Assembly: GCA_022559985.1 (NCBI GenBank) | Contig: JAFJTR010000019.1 | Span: 310,001-374,000, forward strand | Direction: 5' to 3' | Source: Parastagonospora avenae f. sp. tritici 18332-5 | Lineage: Eukaryota > Ascomycota > Dothideomycetes > Pleosporales > Phaeosphaeriaceae | Length of the DNA stretch: 64,000 nucleotides | Shown here: in pieces, positions 43,374 through 54,972 of the stretch | Numbering within the stretch: the first letter of the stretch is position 1 | Layout of the letters: each line of letters starts with the position of its first letter | The notes under the pieces: model-generated | Told to the model about the DNA's origin: nothing | The model's database searches: none | What the model saw: only the letters and a program-made list of their open reading frames with translations | Position numbers and translations under genes: made by a program

Positions 43374-44990
43374 ATCGATGTGCTGTAGAAAGTGTTCGGT
43401 TGGGTGTAAATTGGTATATGTGAAAACGGCATGTTTGGAATTGGTACATATATTTGCGCATTGTTGATGTTTATCCTTGGGTCTGGGGCGGAATGGGTCC
43501 ATGATACCTCCCTGTCATCCGGCGTTCTGCGGTCATGCTACACGTGTTTCAGTCTAGCTAATGTTGAACTTTGCACTTTCTTCACATCAGCATGTCCAGC
43601 TTCAACGTAATTTGCCTCGAATCGCTGACCTCCTCCAAGTCTCTGACGACCTCCAGGATCCTCTGTTCTGCAACACAATTCACGCCGTACCAAAGCACCA
43701 CGCACGCCCTTCATGGCAGTAGAAAAAATGACTTCCTCAATGTCGGTCTTCCTACCCACCTTCTGAATCTCCGCCATCTTTGCGCATTGAAAACATGCTT
43801 GTCTGGCCACGCTTGATCCGGCGAGCTCATCGCATTGCCGTGCATATGCTCGGCACTCTCGGTCTTTTTGCTGGGAAAGCCTAGGTTCACGTTGATGTCG
43901 CATGCTGATGAAATCCATCTCCGACTAGCTGCACTGTACTTGAGCGTTGACATACCCCGACAAACTCCAGTCTCAGCGACTAAAGACAGGTCAGGTGATG
44001 TGGTGGGTGCAGACTCTTTGGGCTATGTCCTCACTCGAAGCTATTGCGAACTCGTTAGGCTCTGCGATCTCCGGCTCAGGACAAGACTATGTTGTCTCTG
44101 AGACACTTTTCATTGAGTCATTGAGTCATCACTACACTGTGGTATTGCTTGAGGACGATTTGACCATGATGGATCCGCGTCAACAAGATTGTAAGCATTA
44201 TCTGCAGGACTCGCACGACTGCCCTCGTTGGTAAATTACATTATACCTTTCCTTGTACATAACTTAGTCGATTTAGTTACCGAAAGTCTTGCACAAACAC
44301 GTTCAATTGGATGTCCGGTGCTTGCTCAAGCACAACATAACATACACATTGCACGGCAGCTGGCTCTGGTCATGATATCGACGTGGCTGCTATCTGGCTA
44401 CAGAGCCTTTGTTACTATTATTAATTCATTCGCTTGCGCCTCTCAAGCTCGATTATTCGTGGCACGTATCAGTCTCGTATATATATTCTTGTGACATTGT
44501 ACGAGCTGCCTTCACGCTTTGTGTAGGTGGTACCTATGCTTTGCAATAGTTTATACATCCCCCAAAAGCCACACCCCATGGTCACTTTGTTGGCAGTAGT
44601 CGATAGCGTAGTGATGCGGCCTCGCGATCACACGCGATTCTGGCAAGGCAGCAACGCAGAGACGCCCGTCACACTCTTTTCGTCTCATGCAGTAGGCGAT
44701 ACGCTAACAGTACCTTAGACTATCCCTGCCTGTACCTTGCGACAGGTCACCATAGCATAAAGATTCCAATTCCAGTTTAGCGGGATGCACTCTGAGCACC
44801 TCGTGCTGCCATGCTCGCAGGTCGTGCGATGGAAGCGGTAACGTAGCCTTCGTACGTCTACCTGACCTGGTAGTACTCACTACCCCACACCATCGTTTCT
44901 CCAGTCTCGCTCGTGCTCCATTGTCTCTCCTGACTTCCTTCGCATCTTTTGCTTTTAGACGTGCAACGAGCTGTTGTCATAATTGCCACC
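43374..44990. other. Intergenic spacer (about 1.6 kb)
   Basis: The spacer lies between two plus-strand genes. It contains only short open frames without recognisable content; the right end should be the promoter of the dienelactone-hydrolase-like gene. Confidence 0.45.
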
Positions 44991-46479
44991 ATGGGCGAAG
45001 CTACCCCACCATCTGCCCCTCATTCATATCCAGAACCTCAGGTCATCTCCCCGCAGATCACGCTTCAGGCACCGCTTTCACGACGCGGAAAGGGACCAGG
45101 ACTTGTATTGGTGCTGGATACGTCGGCGCTAATTGAGAAGAGCGAGAAACATCTCGACCCGCCGCCGCTGCAGAAATGGGCTGAGGAGGGATTTGCGGTT
45201 GTGCAGCTAGTGGTACCTGGGAAGGTTGAAGACGGTGGAGAATTTCCATTGAAGAAAGCACTGCAAATCCTGAAGGGTTGTGAGGCTTGCGAGTTTGACA
45301 AGGGCGTGGGACTAATTTGTAAGAGCTACGATTCTCTAAGTGCTTGAGGCGCGAGACGCCTTCCATGACGATCATGAACACAAAAAGAGCTCGGAACAAC
45401 AATGCACAAGAATTGGAATCTAAGACATGTCTGAAGTTCCACACACTAATAATATCACAGCATACCTATACCGCATTCCATTCTACCTCGAGCAAGCAAC
45501 CTACATTGCTCCCGAGGTCAAAGCACTAATATCCTACGGTGGCAAGACGTTTTCAACACTCAATGAAACAGCATCTTCATCCATACCACCACAATTGATT
45601 CACATCTCTGGCCCAAACGTGCCTCGACGCAAGTCAGTATCTCTCACACCTGAGTCTCAAAAGAGCAAACAGTTCGAGGGTGTTGTGAAAACGTATCGCT
45701 ACGATGATGCGAAAGAAGATTCAGGTTGGGTGCTACCAGCCGACGAGAACTACCACAAAAGAAGCGCAGGCATCGCGCATACAAGAAGTCTCGGGTTCTT
45801 GAAGAAAGCCCTGGACGGACCATGGTTCGACCTCGAAGCCGTATGGGAAGAGCACACACTCTACGAATTCGGCGAGCGAGACGTAGACAAGACAATGGCA
45901 ACAATGGTCGACCAGCCCTACGTCAACCACATCCCAACCATGACGTACGCCGCCCCTTCCATCCTCCAATCTATGCCCTCCAACTAACATAAAACCCACA
46001 GTGGTGGCGTCGGCAAAGACCGCCTAACCTCCTTCTACACGCACCACTTCATCTTCTCTAACCCCCCCGACACCTCACTCTCCCTCGTCTCCCGCACCGT
46101 CGGCATCGACCGCGTCATCGACGAATTCATCTTCAGCCTCACGCACACCAGCGAAGTCCCCTGGCTAATCCCCGGCATCCCGCCCACGGGCAAGAAACTC
46201 GACATCCCGTTTACCAGCATCGTGGCGCTGCGCGGCGATCGCTTGTGCCATGAGCATATCGCCTGGGACCAGGCCACCGTGCTGAAACAGCTGGGATTGT
46301 TGCCTGATTACGTTGCGTTTCCGTATAAGATTGACGGGGAGGAGGCGCCGGAGGGGAAAAGATATGAGGTTGCGCTGCCGGTGGTGGGGAGCGAGGGAAG
46401 TCGGAAGTTGGTGGATGAGGGGAGTGAGGAGAGTAATGCGTTGATGGGGAGGAAGTGGAGGGTTGTCGATGAGAAATGA
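44991..46479 (+). CDS. Dienelactone hydrolase-like protein with SnoaL-like C-terminal domain
   Basis: Three exons: 44991-45318, 45461-45944 and 46002-46479; introns of 142 and 57 nt; 429 residues. The N-terminal half (LVLVLD, HLDPPPLQKWAEEGFAVVQL, CEFDKGVGLISYLYRIPFYLEQ after splicing) resembles the fungal family annotated as carboxymethylenebutenolidase/dienelactone hydrolase, although the canonical nucleophile elbow is not obvious. The C-terminal half (WFDLEAVWEEHTLYEFGERD, MATMVDQPYVNHIPTMTGG, TSFYTHHFIFSNPPDT, SRTVGIDRVIDEFIFSLTHT, ALRGDRLCHEHIAWDQATVLKQLGLLP) is a SnoaL/NTF2-like fold. Enzymatic function is therefore uncertain; cytosolic location is inferred from the lack of a signal peptide. 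The first intron is unusually long for this window. Confidence 0.84.
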
Positions 46480-46609
46480 GCCACATAGGTTGTATTTGTA
46501 GTTGGGTGAGTGGGGAGTATACACGTAGTACTCAACGACGATGTCATTCTATCGTTCCTTCTGGTCTGATTTAGAGGACAGCTCCAATGCTGACATCCAC
46601 TTCCTCCGC

Positions 46610-47083
46610 CTAGTCAATCACCACCTCTTCCGCACGCACATACACCGCTCCCTCGACCCTGACGCCCCTAATCTCTCCCTCCTTGACATCGAAGAACACC
46701 AGCTTACTGCATCCACCCAATCGTCCCATAGCTTGTAAGCCCTTGTTCTTCTCCGCCTCCTCTGGCGTCGCGCCACTGATGTGGACCATCTGAACGCCGT
46801 TGACGGCGAGATGCAGCAGATATGATTTGGCGCGATCGAACGTGGTTACAGGAGCCTTTGCCACGATTTCGCCGCCGAGACCTTCAGCTCCAGTACTGAC
46901 GGTAGGCGCAAGGCCCGCCGCGGGAGGAGTGGCTTTGACGGTGGCCGCCTTGGGCGCGGTGTCCTTGGTGGCCATGACGGCAGCGAGCGCGGAAATCGGA
47001 GCAGTTTCCTCTTCCTCCAACTTCTTTTTCGCAGAAGCACAGAAAGCTATCACCCAGACAGACGAACGTGAAAGTCTCGTCAT
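46610..47083 (-). CDS. Small hypothetical protein
   Basis: A single frame of 157 residues with an ATG at 47083. I do not recognise it. It has a basic/hydrophobic start (MTRLSRSSVWVIAFCASAKKK), a low-complexity Ala/Thr/Pro/Lys middle (TAPKAATVKATPPAAG), and an ordered-looking C-terminal half (DRAKSYLLHLAVNGVQMVHI, LQAMGRLGGCSKLVFFDV, GAVYVRAEEVVID). The codon pattern and the structured end suggest a real gene, possibly with an extra short intron in the N-terminal part. It converges on the dienelactone-hydrolase-like gene with 130 bp between stop codons. Confidence 0.55.
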   Translation of the reverse strand: MTRLSRSSVWVIAFCASAKKKLEEEETAPISALAAVMATKDTAPKAATVKATPPAAGLAPTVSTGAEGLGGEIVAKAPVTTFDRAKSYLLHLAVNGVQMVHISGATPEEAEKNKGLQAMGRLGGCSKLVFFDVKEGEIRGVRVEGAVYVRAEEVVID

Positions 47084-48897
47084 GAAAATTCTTCCTCAAG
47101 TGACGCCACGGCAGGGCAATCAACTAAATAAAAAAAACAGACTCCAATGACGCCATGCCCAAGGACTCAGGCTAATGAGCGTGAGTAGAAAGTTTACGCC
47201 AGCGCGATATACCATGCATACACATGATCAAGTCCAGCTCGAACATGTTTCAGCATGAACCTGATGAGGGTTGCCTAAGTCCACGGGGGGTGTATCGGAG
47301 TAGGAATAGAGTAAGTCACCTCAAAATGACACAATTCTGAGAATCTGAGTCTTGGGGAGTGACTCCGAACGAGCGATGTCATCCAGAGTTTTCACCCGGC
47401 AGGCACGACAGCGGTTCAGGCCATGTGACCCTGCCTCACAAGTGTATGTTGACTAGTCGAGCACGCCGGCGTGATCGCGTTGCCTCAATCTGCACAAACG
47501 AGTCCAGCTGTATGTCATCCGCACCTGGCTGCCCAGTCTCACCGACGGTGCACTGAAGAGGTAAAGATAGTTGTCGAGAATCGAACGGGGGAGTGACTTT
47601 AGACAAATATGCCATCCACAGAGTATGGCACCCAACGAGCGCAAGCTGAGCTGTACGTATTGCCGCCTCCATCAGGATGTGGGTCAAAAAACACGCCAGC
47701 GCGCCATTCGACCTAATCACCTACATGAATAAGACCAGCTTATTCAGGTAGTCGGCGGCGCAGTCCACGGATGGAATGTCAGATCTCTTCAAAGATCGTC
47801 TTTGCTGAGGGGTACTCCAACCTCATCAATGTCGTCGACAGTTTCAGTCGTCCCTCTACCTCAGCCGAAGCTTACAAGTTGGCGGATCTTCTGCTCATCC
47901 AAGTGCCGGAAAAGACGTAATTCGGCCTGCGAATATGCTGTCGATTCCTGTGCACTGCAATGCCACGCTGGACGCGTCGATTGCCACCAGAGCCATTGCG
48001 GAGGCAGGGTGACAGCGCACTGCAAAGCTCTGGTGAGGACGCTGTCGTTATTTGAGGTGCGTGAAGATGGTCAAGAGACCATCAGTATGCGCGTGAGCGT
48101 CTTTTTGGGCTGACCACGTTGATGAATTTGTTGTGGTCTCTGGGTTGTTACGGGTCATAGTGATTGTCGAAAGTTCCAGAGAGGAGCTGGAAAACATTGT
48201 AATCGAATCCCCGGCCACATCAGTAGACAATTTAGGGAGATATACTAGAACGGTGGAGAGAAAAATGTAAGAGGGAGGGAGACGGTCTGAGAAAAGTCTT
48301 GCATGTCGAGGGTGGGCGCTTGGACTCACGTACTAGAGGTGGCAGGTGACTAGTGCCGCGAGGACAGGTGAAGGTGACATCAGAGCAAAGTGCAAATGCC
48401 TTCTGCCAAATGGCAGAGAACAACAGCATCAAATTTCCGTCGATCACTGCCTTATAAACTCGGTCGAAGGCAATATTAAGGAGATTATCAAGCTCAATTC
48501 CAAAGTCTAGGCCGTCGTCATGACTGTGCCTGCCAACGATAAAGTCACCTTTATGGTCAAGATAGGCAAGCTCGTGGGTTTTACAATCTCCAAGAAGATA
48601 TATGATTACTTCGAAAGGCGCTGATGTTGCATTCTACAAATTCCGGCTGAAGTGGGCGAACGCATCTAAATGGATTGCGCTAACATCAATTTCTATATAT
48701 TCAAGGACTAGACGAACACGTCAAGCAGCGCGCAGTCAGCGCGTTCATTGAATTACATCGAAATCGGACGTGCTCGCAAGAAGTGGAGATGGCAATGGCT
48801 ATGGGTATCGTACGATAGAAAGACGAGGAAAATACAGGAACGCTCAGCCGCAGGTAAAACCGCCCACTGAGCGAGTTGTAAGCACCAGAAGGGTGTA
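47084..48897. other. Intergenic spacer (about 1.8 kb) with an orphan reading frame
   Basis: The left part is upstream of the hypothetical gene. On the minus strand a frame stays open from about 48639 down to 48232 (about 135 codons), with coding-like text such as FEVIIYLLGDCKTHELAYLDHKG and GIELDNLLNIAFDRVYKAVIDG but no initial ATG; a TAG precedes it and could be a 3' splice site. I could not assign it to a family. Confidence 0.4.
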
Positions 48898-51800
48898 TCA
48901 GTCCGTCAATCCATGCTGCGATGACAGGCGAGCCTTTGGAGGGTGTTGCGACATAGCGGAGTGTTTGAGCTGCTGCAGGACTTGAGCTGCGACCGCAACC
49001 GCATCTTCTGGTAGACCTGTTTGTATCAGTACTACAATAAAAAAGCTTGACAGTGCATGTTAAGCAACTCACCAGCAACTCGCGCAACTTTCAAAGCATG
49101 ACTCTCGCGATTGACGCCTTTCCTCAGCCGATGCACATATGAGAACTTGCCATTGGGCTCCTCAAGCACATCATTGCAGTAGCAGCCAAGCTTCTCAAAG
49201 TCTTTGGTCATGTCAGTGAGCGCATGGAAGTGCGTGGCAAAGAGCGTCCGGCACTGATTGACGTGATACAGGTGGTGCAGACATGCATAGCTGACAGCGA
49301 TGCCGTCCTCGGGCGTTGTGCCTCTGCCAACTTCATCCATGATCACGAATGACCGCGGAGTAGCTTCCTTGAGGATCTGCGCTGTCTCCAGCATTTCTAC
49401 CATGAAGGTTGATTGATCCAGGTACAGATTGTCTGCAGAGCCGACACGACTGAAGATCTTGTCAACCAGCCCAACCTCGGCGTATTCAGCGGGCACGAAA
49501 GAGCCTGTCTGTGCGAGAATGGATATGAGCGCGTTTTGTCGGAGGTAGGTACTCTTGCCAGCCATGTTCGGACCGGTAATGAGCCAGATCCGTTCCTGCT
49601 CGCCCAGGAGACAATCATTGGGTGCGAATTGTCGGCCTTGGTCGTTTAGACCTGTCTCTACAACTGGATGTCGGCCACCAACGACATTATGCGACCCTTC
49701 TGAGCTCAAAATCGGACGCACAAAGTTCTTCTCAATAGCGAGCATGGCGAAAGCACAGGCTACATCAAGCTCATCGAGAACAGCTGCATTTCGACGCAGC
49801 TTGACCAGATTCCGGACGACGCCTTCACGCAACTGTCCAAGCACGCGTTGTTCCTCACTACGGATGCGGAACCGGGTTTCGTCGATTTGTGCTCCCAATT
49901 GCATCCACTCAGGAACCTGGAAGGAGCGCGTCGACTTGCTGCTGCTTAAGCTCTTCGGGTAGTGTTCAGCGGCGCGAGACGAGTCTTTTCCTCGGACATG
50001 AGCAATATGCGCAAGGTTGGGCGTCCATTTGAGTGCCAAAGTATCTGTACCCATCTTCTGCCGTAGGCTCTCCTCCAATGTGTTCTTCGCATCGGCGAAC
50101 GAGTCGAGAGTACCGTGCAATCGTTTCAGTGTAGGGCTTGCGTCGCGCTTCATGATGTAGACATCTTCTCGTCCATCTGTAGCGCTCTTAAAGCTTGCGG
50201 CAATCATGTGTGGTTTGGGCCGGATGCGCCTTGGTATTGCCTTGAGGTCTTCCTCGCCAGCTTCACGTCCTAGCACGTCTTGTGCCAGCTCTGACATTTC
50301 GCTTGCCTCCTCGTTCTCCAATCGATGGTATTCAGAAAGGCCGTCTTCATCAATGGCATCTTGGATACGCTGGGCAAGTTGAAGCGGCTGTTCCAGACTG
50401 AAGCGACGTTCCAATGCAGCAATGCACTGCTTTCGCTGGGTCTGTGAGGGCTCGTTTGTAGCATCGGGGACGGCTTTCTGAGAAGCCGCATGTTCTTGGA
50501 GGATGCCAATAATGTTAGAAGTGGTTGCGATTGTCTTGGACAGTTCCATTAGATCGTCAGCGTCGCCCCGACCGTAGGAAAATTTTGTCACGAGGCGCAG
50601 AGAATCGAACGTTCGTTCAAGCAAGGCAACAATGTCTTGACGGAGTTGTGGGTACTGTATCATCTCTTCCACAAGGTCCAGTCGGTCATTTACAGTCGAA
50701 AGTGACATGGATGGAGCAGCTAATGATCGTCAGTTGAAGAACGTAACCTTGATCTGGTGACTTACACAGACGCTGAGTGAGTAATCTTGTACCACTCTTC
50801 GTGACTGTCTTCTTCAAGGAATGGAGTAGGCTGCCCTCGTAAGCACTGTCGCGAATAGTACTCCGTATTTCCAATGCTCTCAAACTATTCTTGTCGATGC
50901 TCATGTGCTCATCGGCCTGATGTCTTACAGGAGCTTGTAAGCGTGTTCGAGAGCCGAGAAGCTGATATTTGACGTAGTGCAACAAAGACCCACCAGCAGC
51001 GACCTCGCTGGTTGAGAAGTTGCTAGTGTCGAAATCATCTACGACATCTTCCAACATTGGAACCCAGTCTGTCACAGTGAGTGGTTTTTCTGACGGCTCC
51101 TGGAATGTGATGATGTGTCCATCTTCTTGCAGGATAGAAACCATTTTCGAATGTTCAGCTTCTTGGAATATGCTGTCCAAAACGATTTCTCGCGGTTTGA
51201 TCCGAGCTACTGCTGATGGTAACGACGCAATGTCGGTGCTCTGTGTAAGGAAGTCGCCGCTGGACAAGTCAATCCAAGCGAGTCCAACCTCAGTGCGCGG
51301 GAGATTCAGAACTGATGATACACTTGAACTTCCTGGGCTTTCTGTGACCGCCTTTTCCTTAACTAGAACCTCCGGATCGACGTGTATACTGAGCAGGTAA
51401 TTATTCTCCCACGGGTCCATGAAATGCTCGTCAATTAGCGTTCCAGGTGTGATTATGCGTGATACTTTACGATTGTATTGAGGCGCACCTCTTGCAGTCG
51501 ATGGTGCATCGTTGAGGAATTCATCACAGATTGCGACGTGCTTATTCAAGTCCTGGACGAGTATTTTGAGGTAACGATCGAGCTGATACGCAGGAAAGCC
51601 GGCCTGAATGACTGTGAGTATACAGTCATGCAGCTAATACACAAGCTTCTCACCATGGATACCGCAGGCTTCTTGCTTCCTTTGACGGTCTTCCTCTTCG
51701 ACTTTCTTAGGTTCAGAAGTGGTGCTAATTCATCGGCATGTTCAAAGTACAGCTACACTGGTCAGTCTCAAATGACAGCAGCGCATGCTAGAAGTACCTC

Positions 51801-52151
51801 ATAGAAGCCTCCTACTCTCGTCACTAATACGCAGTGGCTGAACTTGAGCATATTATTGCGAACCTGCTGCAACAATGGGGGATAATCTGGCTCGGTGCCA
51901 TCTTGCGGAGGTAGCGCGGCGCCCTCAATGGCGCCTTGTGGCAATTCATCGAGGGCGACAGTAGCTTTCCTCTTTGCGCCGCGACATTGAGGCTTCTGAT
52001 GTTGCAGAGCACGTGGTTTCGCGATGGTACGCGTTGGCGCCACAAAGGGGCTTCTCACAGCAGTACTAAAGGCTCTGTGGGATAAGCCATGGCACCGCTG
52101 GGAGGGCCGGACACAAATGCGCGTCAGACGATGGCAATGCCTTAGCAGCAT
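48898..52151 (-). CDS. MSH1: Msh1, mitochondrial MutS homologue
   Basis: Five exons: 52151-51798, 51752-51654, 51603-50766, 50719-49073 and 49016-48898; introns of 45, 50, 46 and 56 nt; 1018 residues. The start MLLRHCHRLTRICVRPSQRC is basic and free of acids, a good mitochondrial presequence. MutS domain I reads PPLLQQVRNNMLKFSHCVLVTRVGGFYELYFEHADELAP across a splice. The connector, lever and clamp follow, then the ATPase with Walker A GPNMAGKST, LDQSTFMVEM, Walker B FVIMDEVGRGTTPEDG and THFH. The tail after the last intron is LPEDAVAVAAQVLQQLK. Msh1 maintains mitochondrial DNA by mismatch recognition. It shares a 183-bp divergent promoter with HEM12. Confidence 0.95.
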
Positions 52152-52334
52152 GTCTTGAGCAATGGATGAATGCGGGCCGCGGGTACTGAGAAGGCGCGAT
52201 TGGTGTCGCGTCCCAAAGTAGTCTAGCAGAAAGATGGCATAAAGTGGGCGCGGGGTCGCGGAGTATCGCCGGTGGTACGTCAACATAGAATTCCGAGCAC
52301 CCGTCTGACACTCTTCAATTCCACATAGCAAAAA
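52152..52334. promoter_or_regulatory. Compact divergent promoter of MSH1 and HEM12
   Basis: Only 183 bp separate the start codons of a mitochondrial DNA maintenance gene and a haem-biosynthesis gene. I saw no clear TATA box. The open frame upstream of the MSH1 ATG extends through this spacer, so a longer MSH1 N-terminus cannot be fully excluded. Confidence 0.5.
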
Positions 52335-53627
52335 ATGGCGCACAACTTCGAGCCCATGAAGAATGACCTGATTCTACGCACAGCAAGAGGTGTGTAACAG
52401 GTATCAAACGCATCAATGGCGCATGAAGCTGACAATTGCAGGCCAGAAAGTTGAGCGTCCACCAATATGGGTGATGCGACAAGGCACGAAGCACTCCGCA
52501 CCAGCACTACATGGCGAAAACTGACATTGCCAAGCTGGTCGCTACCTTCCCGAATACCATGAAGCCAAGGGAAAGAACGACTTCTTCGAGTGTTGCCGCA
52601 GCCCAGAAATTGCTTCCACGCTCACCCTCCAGCCCATCGAACGCTACGCAGGCCTCATCGATGCCGCCATCATCTTCTCCGACATCCTCGTCATTCCACA
52701 AGCGATGGGTATGGAGGTCATTATGGTCGACAAGAAGGGCCCTCATTTCCCTGAGCCCCTCCAGACACCCGAGGACAAGCAATACAAGGAGGTCCTGGAA
52801 AGAGAGGTCGACGTTGCCGAGTCGCTAGACTACGTATATAAGGCGATCACTATGACAAGGCATAAGCTTGCAGGGCGTGTCCCACTAATTGGCTTCTGTG
52901 GTGCTCCTTGGACGCTCTTGTGCTACATGGTAGAGGGCGGGGGCAGCAAGATGTTTATACAGACCAAGACGTGGATCTACAAGTACCCCGCGGAGAGCAA
53001 AGCACTTCTGCAGAAAATTGCGGACCTCTGTGTGGAGTACTTGGCACTCCAGGTACAGGCTGGCGCACAGGTGAGTAGTGTCGTACAATCGTTTATCCGT
53101 CGCTGACCATTCCAGATGATCCAAGTGTTCGACTCTTGGGCCGGAGAGCTTTCGCCGTCTTGCTTTAAGGAGTTTGCCCTTCCCTACTTGAACATCATCG
53201 CCGACAACCTGCCTGCGCGCCTGAAGTCGAAGGGTCTTGAGCCTGTACCAATGACCGTCTTCGCGAAGGGAGCGTGGTACGCGCTGCAGGATCTCTGCGA
53301 AACCAACTACAACACGATCGGTCTAGACTGGCTTCACGACCCGGCCGAGGCATACAAGATCGCGAGAGCGAAGGGTAAGGTGCTACAAGGAAATGCCGAT
53401 CCGGGTGTGCTATACGGCACGCACGAATCGATCACCAAAGTCGTGGAGAATATGGTAGCCGGATTCGGCGGTGGAAAGGAGGGATGGATCGCAAATCTGG
53501 GCCATGGTGGGTGACGATCTATCAACCTTTGTATATCTTGCTAATACCTCTAGGCATAACTCCATTCGTGAAGCCAGATGACCTCAAGTTCTACTTCGAG
53601 GAGATCCACAGGCTCACCAAATCTTAG
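52335..53627 (+). CDS. HEM12: Uroporphyrinogen decarboxylase
   Basis: Five exons: 52335-52389, 52442-52483, 52535-53070, 53116-53506 and 53554-53627; introns of 52, 51, 45 and 47 nt; 365 residues. The enzyme converts uroporphyrinogen III to coproporphyrinogen III in the cytosol for haem. Landmarks: NDLILRTARGQKVERPPIWVMRQAGRYLPEY (signature spread across three exons), FFECCRSPEIASTLTLQPIERY, DAAIIFSDILVIPQAMGM, GFCGAPWTLLCYMVEGGGSK, QVFDSWAGELSP, LQGNADPGVLYG, NLGHGITPFV. The second intron (52484-52534) begins with GC, not GT, and must be removed: the unspliced frame hits a stop shortly after MRQ. All joins restore the family sequence exactly. It converges with FCY1. Confidence 0.97.
52484..52534 (+). 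other. GC-AG intron in HEM12
   Basis: The exon ends CAAG and the intron starts GCACGA; a CTGAC branch-like motif precedes the acceptor GCCAAG. Removing these 51 nt gives VMRQAGRYLPEY, the invariant decarboxylase signature. No GT donor in the vicinity preserves that sequence. Confidence 0.9.
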
Positions 53628-53649
53628 GAAGTCTATGATATCCAATGAA

Positions 53650-54159
53650 TCATTTCTCTTCCTCACCAATGTCTTCGTACCAATCGTCAGGCTTCTCCCT
53701 GATGAACTTTTGCATCAAGTCGTGACACTCCTTGTCATCCAAAACGACCACTTCGATGCCCCTCTCATTCAAATACTTCTCGCCTCCCACGAAGGTCTTG
53801 TTTTCGCCTATGACGACTCTTTTGACCTTGTACATGACACAGGCGCCGGTACACATGTCGCATGGACTCAAAGTGGTGTACATGGTAGCACCACGATACG
53901 CGGATGCGGGGAGACGCCCGGCAATCTCGAGTGTGGATATCTCAGCCTTTCTGGGTCAGATCTATGGTGGTGTTTGTGAGGCTGAAGATGTACACACATG
54001 GAGCGTTGCACTTTCTTTCTGGATGCGCATGTTGTGGCCTTGACCGAGTATCTTGCCGTCGGCAGAGACCAAGGCTGCGCCTATGGGCACTCCGCCCTCA
54101 TTGCTACCTTGCCTGGCTTCGTGCAAGGCTGCTTTGAATCCGGCATCTTCTGAAGACAT
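53650..54159 (-). CDS. FCY1: Cytosine deaminase
   Basis: Two exons: 54159-53998 and 53946-53650, with a 51-nt phase-0 intron (CAT|GTGTGT...AAAG|GCTGAG); 152 residues, near the 158 of yeast Fcy1. The intron splits the zinc motif: H54 ends exon 1 and A55-E56 begins exon 2 (HAE), with the other ligands C83 and C86 in SPCDMC. GGVPIGAALVSADGKILGQGHNMR and the C-terminal FIREKPDDWYEDIGE match fungal cytosine deaminase. It deaminates cytosine to uracil for pyrimidine salvage and activates 5-fluorocytosine, so the gene bears on antifungal response. The stop codon lies 22 bp from that of HEM12. Confidence 0.95.
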
Positions 54160-54505
54160 GGCGAATAGTGATTATGATGTATAAGCTGAAGCTACGGAAA
54201 GTTACCCATCACGTCACAAGCAATACATGCACGCAGGGTCTCGCATCACCAATCGAGGCTCGGCTATCCGGCGATAAGCTTTCGATTGTTGACCAATCGG
54301 GTTGATGGTGCTTGGGGGTCCTAGCGCGGTTCACTGAAGGTTCCGATGAGGTGCATACCAACAGAAACGCGATTCGCGCATTCATGGGTCCAAAACCTAA
54401 TGTTCATGCTGAATTATGTCAAATCCAGGCACTGTGGACTTGGCTGAGTAATTTGGGCTGCCTGCCTGGTGATTTCAGGCGCCGTAAGGCTGTTGGGAGA
54501 CGGTG

Positions 54506-54533
54506 GAATCGCGTGGAATCGTTTGGAAACTTC
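54506..54533 (+). promoter_or_regulatory. Stepped heat-shock element
   Basis: GAA triplets at 54506, 54516 and 54526 are exactly 10 bp apart, each within TGGAA, and the last is followed after two bases by TTC at 54531 (GAAACTTC). This matches a gapped/stepped HSF site, about 440 bp upstream of the Hsp40 ATG. Confidence 0.65.
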
Positions 54534-54868
54534 TCTCTCTCGGCGCAGTCGGGGCATCTGCAGCATCCTAGCGGACTACTTTTAAAGTCCACAAGCTTTC
54601 GCCTTTGCCCTTGCAGTACACAAAACACCATAAACTGCTTCCCGTGATTTCTGTATATTCAGACTCACTGCAAGTTGCCTCACTGCGGCTGAACTCGGTA
54701 AGTCACTTTGTTGACCCCTCCTGCCTCTGCGGCGCAGGAGGTGCGGGCCACGACTACCAGGCTGAAGCGCTTGGTGAATACAAACTATGGAACGCTGTTT
54801 GACCCGCTAACTCTACGAAGACCTGCAGCAGGACAAACTCCTCGCGCGACACTCGACAGCCTCTCTGC

Positions 54869-54875
54869 TATATAA
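54869..54875 (+). promoter_or_regulatory. TATA box of the Hsp40 gene
   Basis: TATATAA lies 98 bp before the ATG at 54973, a usual distance for stress-inducible genes. It is followed by a CT-rich leader and a CACCGCAC/CAACCACGACAATGG start context. Confidence 0.6.
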
Positions 54876-54972
54876 CACGCGATCGGCCTTGATCCTCGAC
54901 CCTCCCTCTACACAACTTTTGCGACCCCGCTAGCCCCTCGTCTCTACCACCGCACGGTGCGCAACCACGACA

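Larger units (their letters stand above)
54160..54972. other. Divergent spacer: FCY1 and Hsp40 promoters
   Basis: This 813-bp spacer lies between outward-facing genes. It contains a heat-shock-element-like array (54506-54533) and a TATA box (54869-54875) oriented toward the Hsp40 gene. No gene is seen. Confidence 0.55.

Noticed and set aside
47540..47620. Possible minus-strand tRNA (GTTCGATTC-like B box near 47580)
   Set aside because: No T-stem pairing and no matching A box or acceptor stem.
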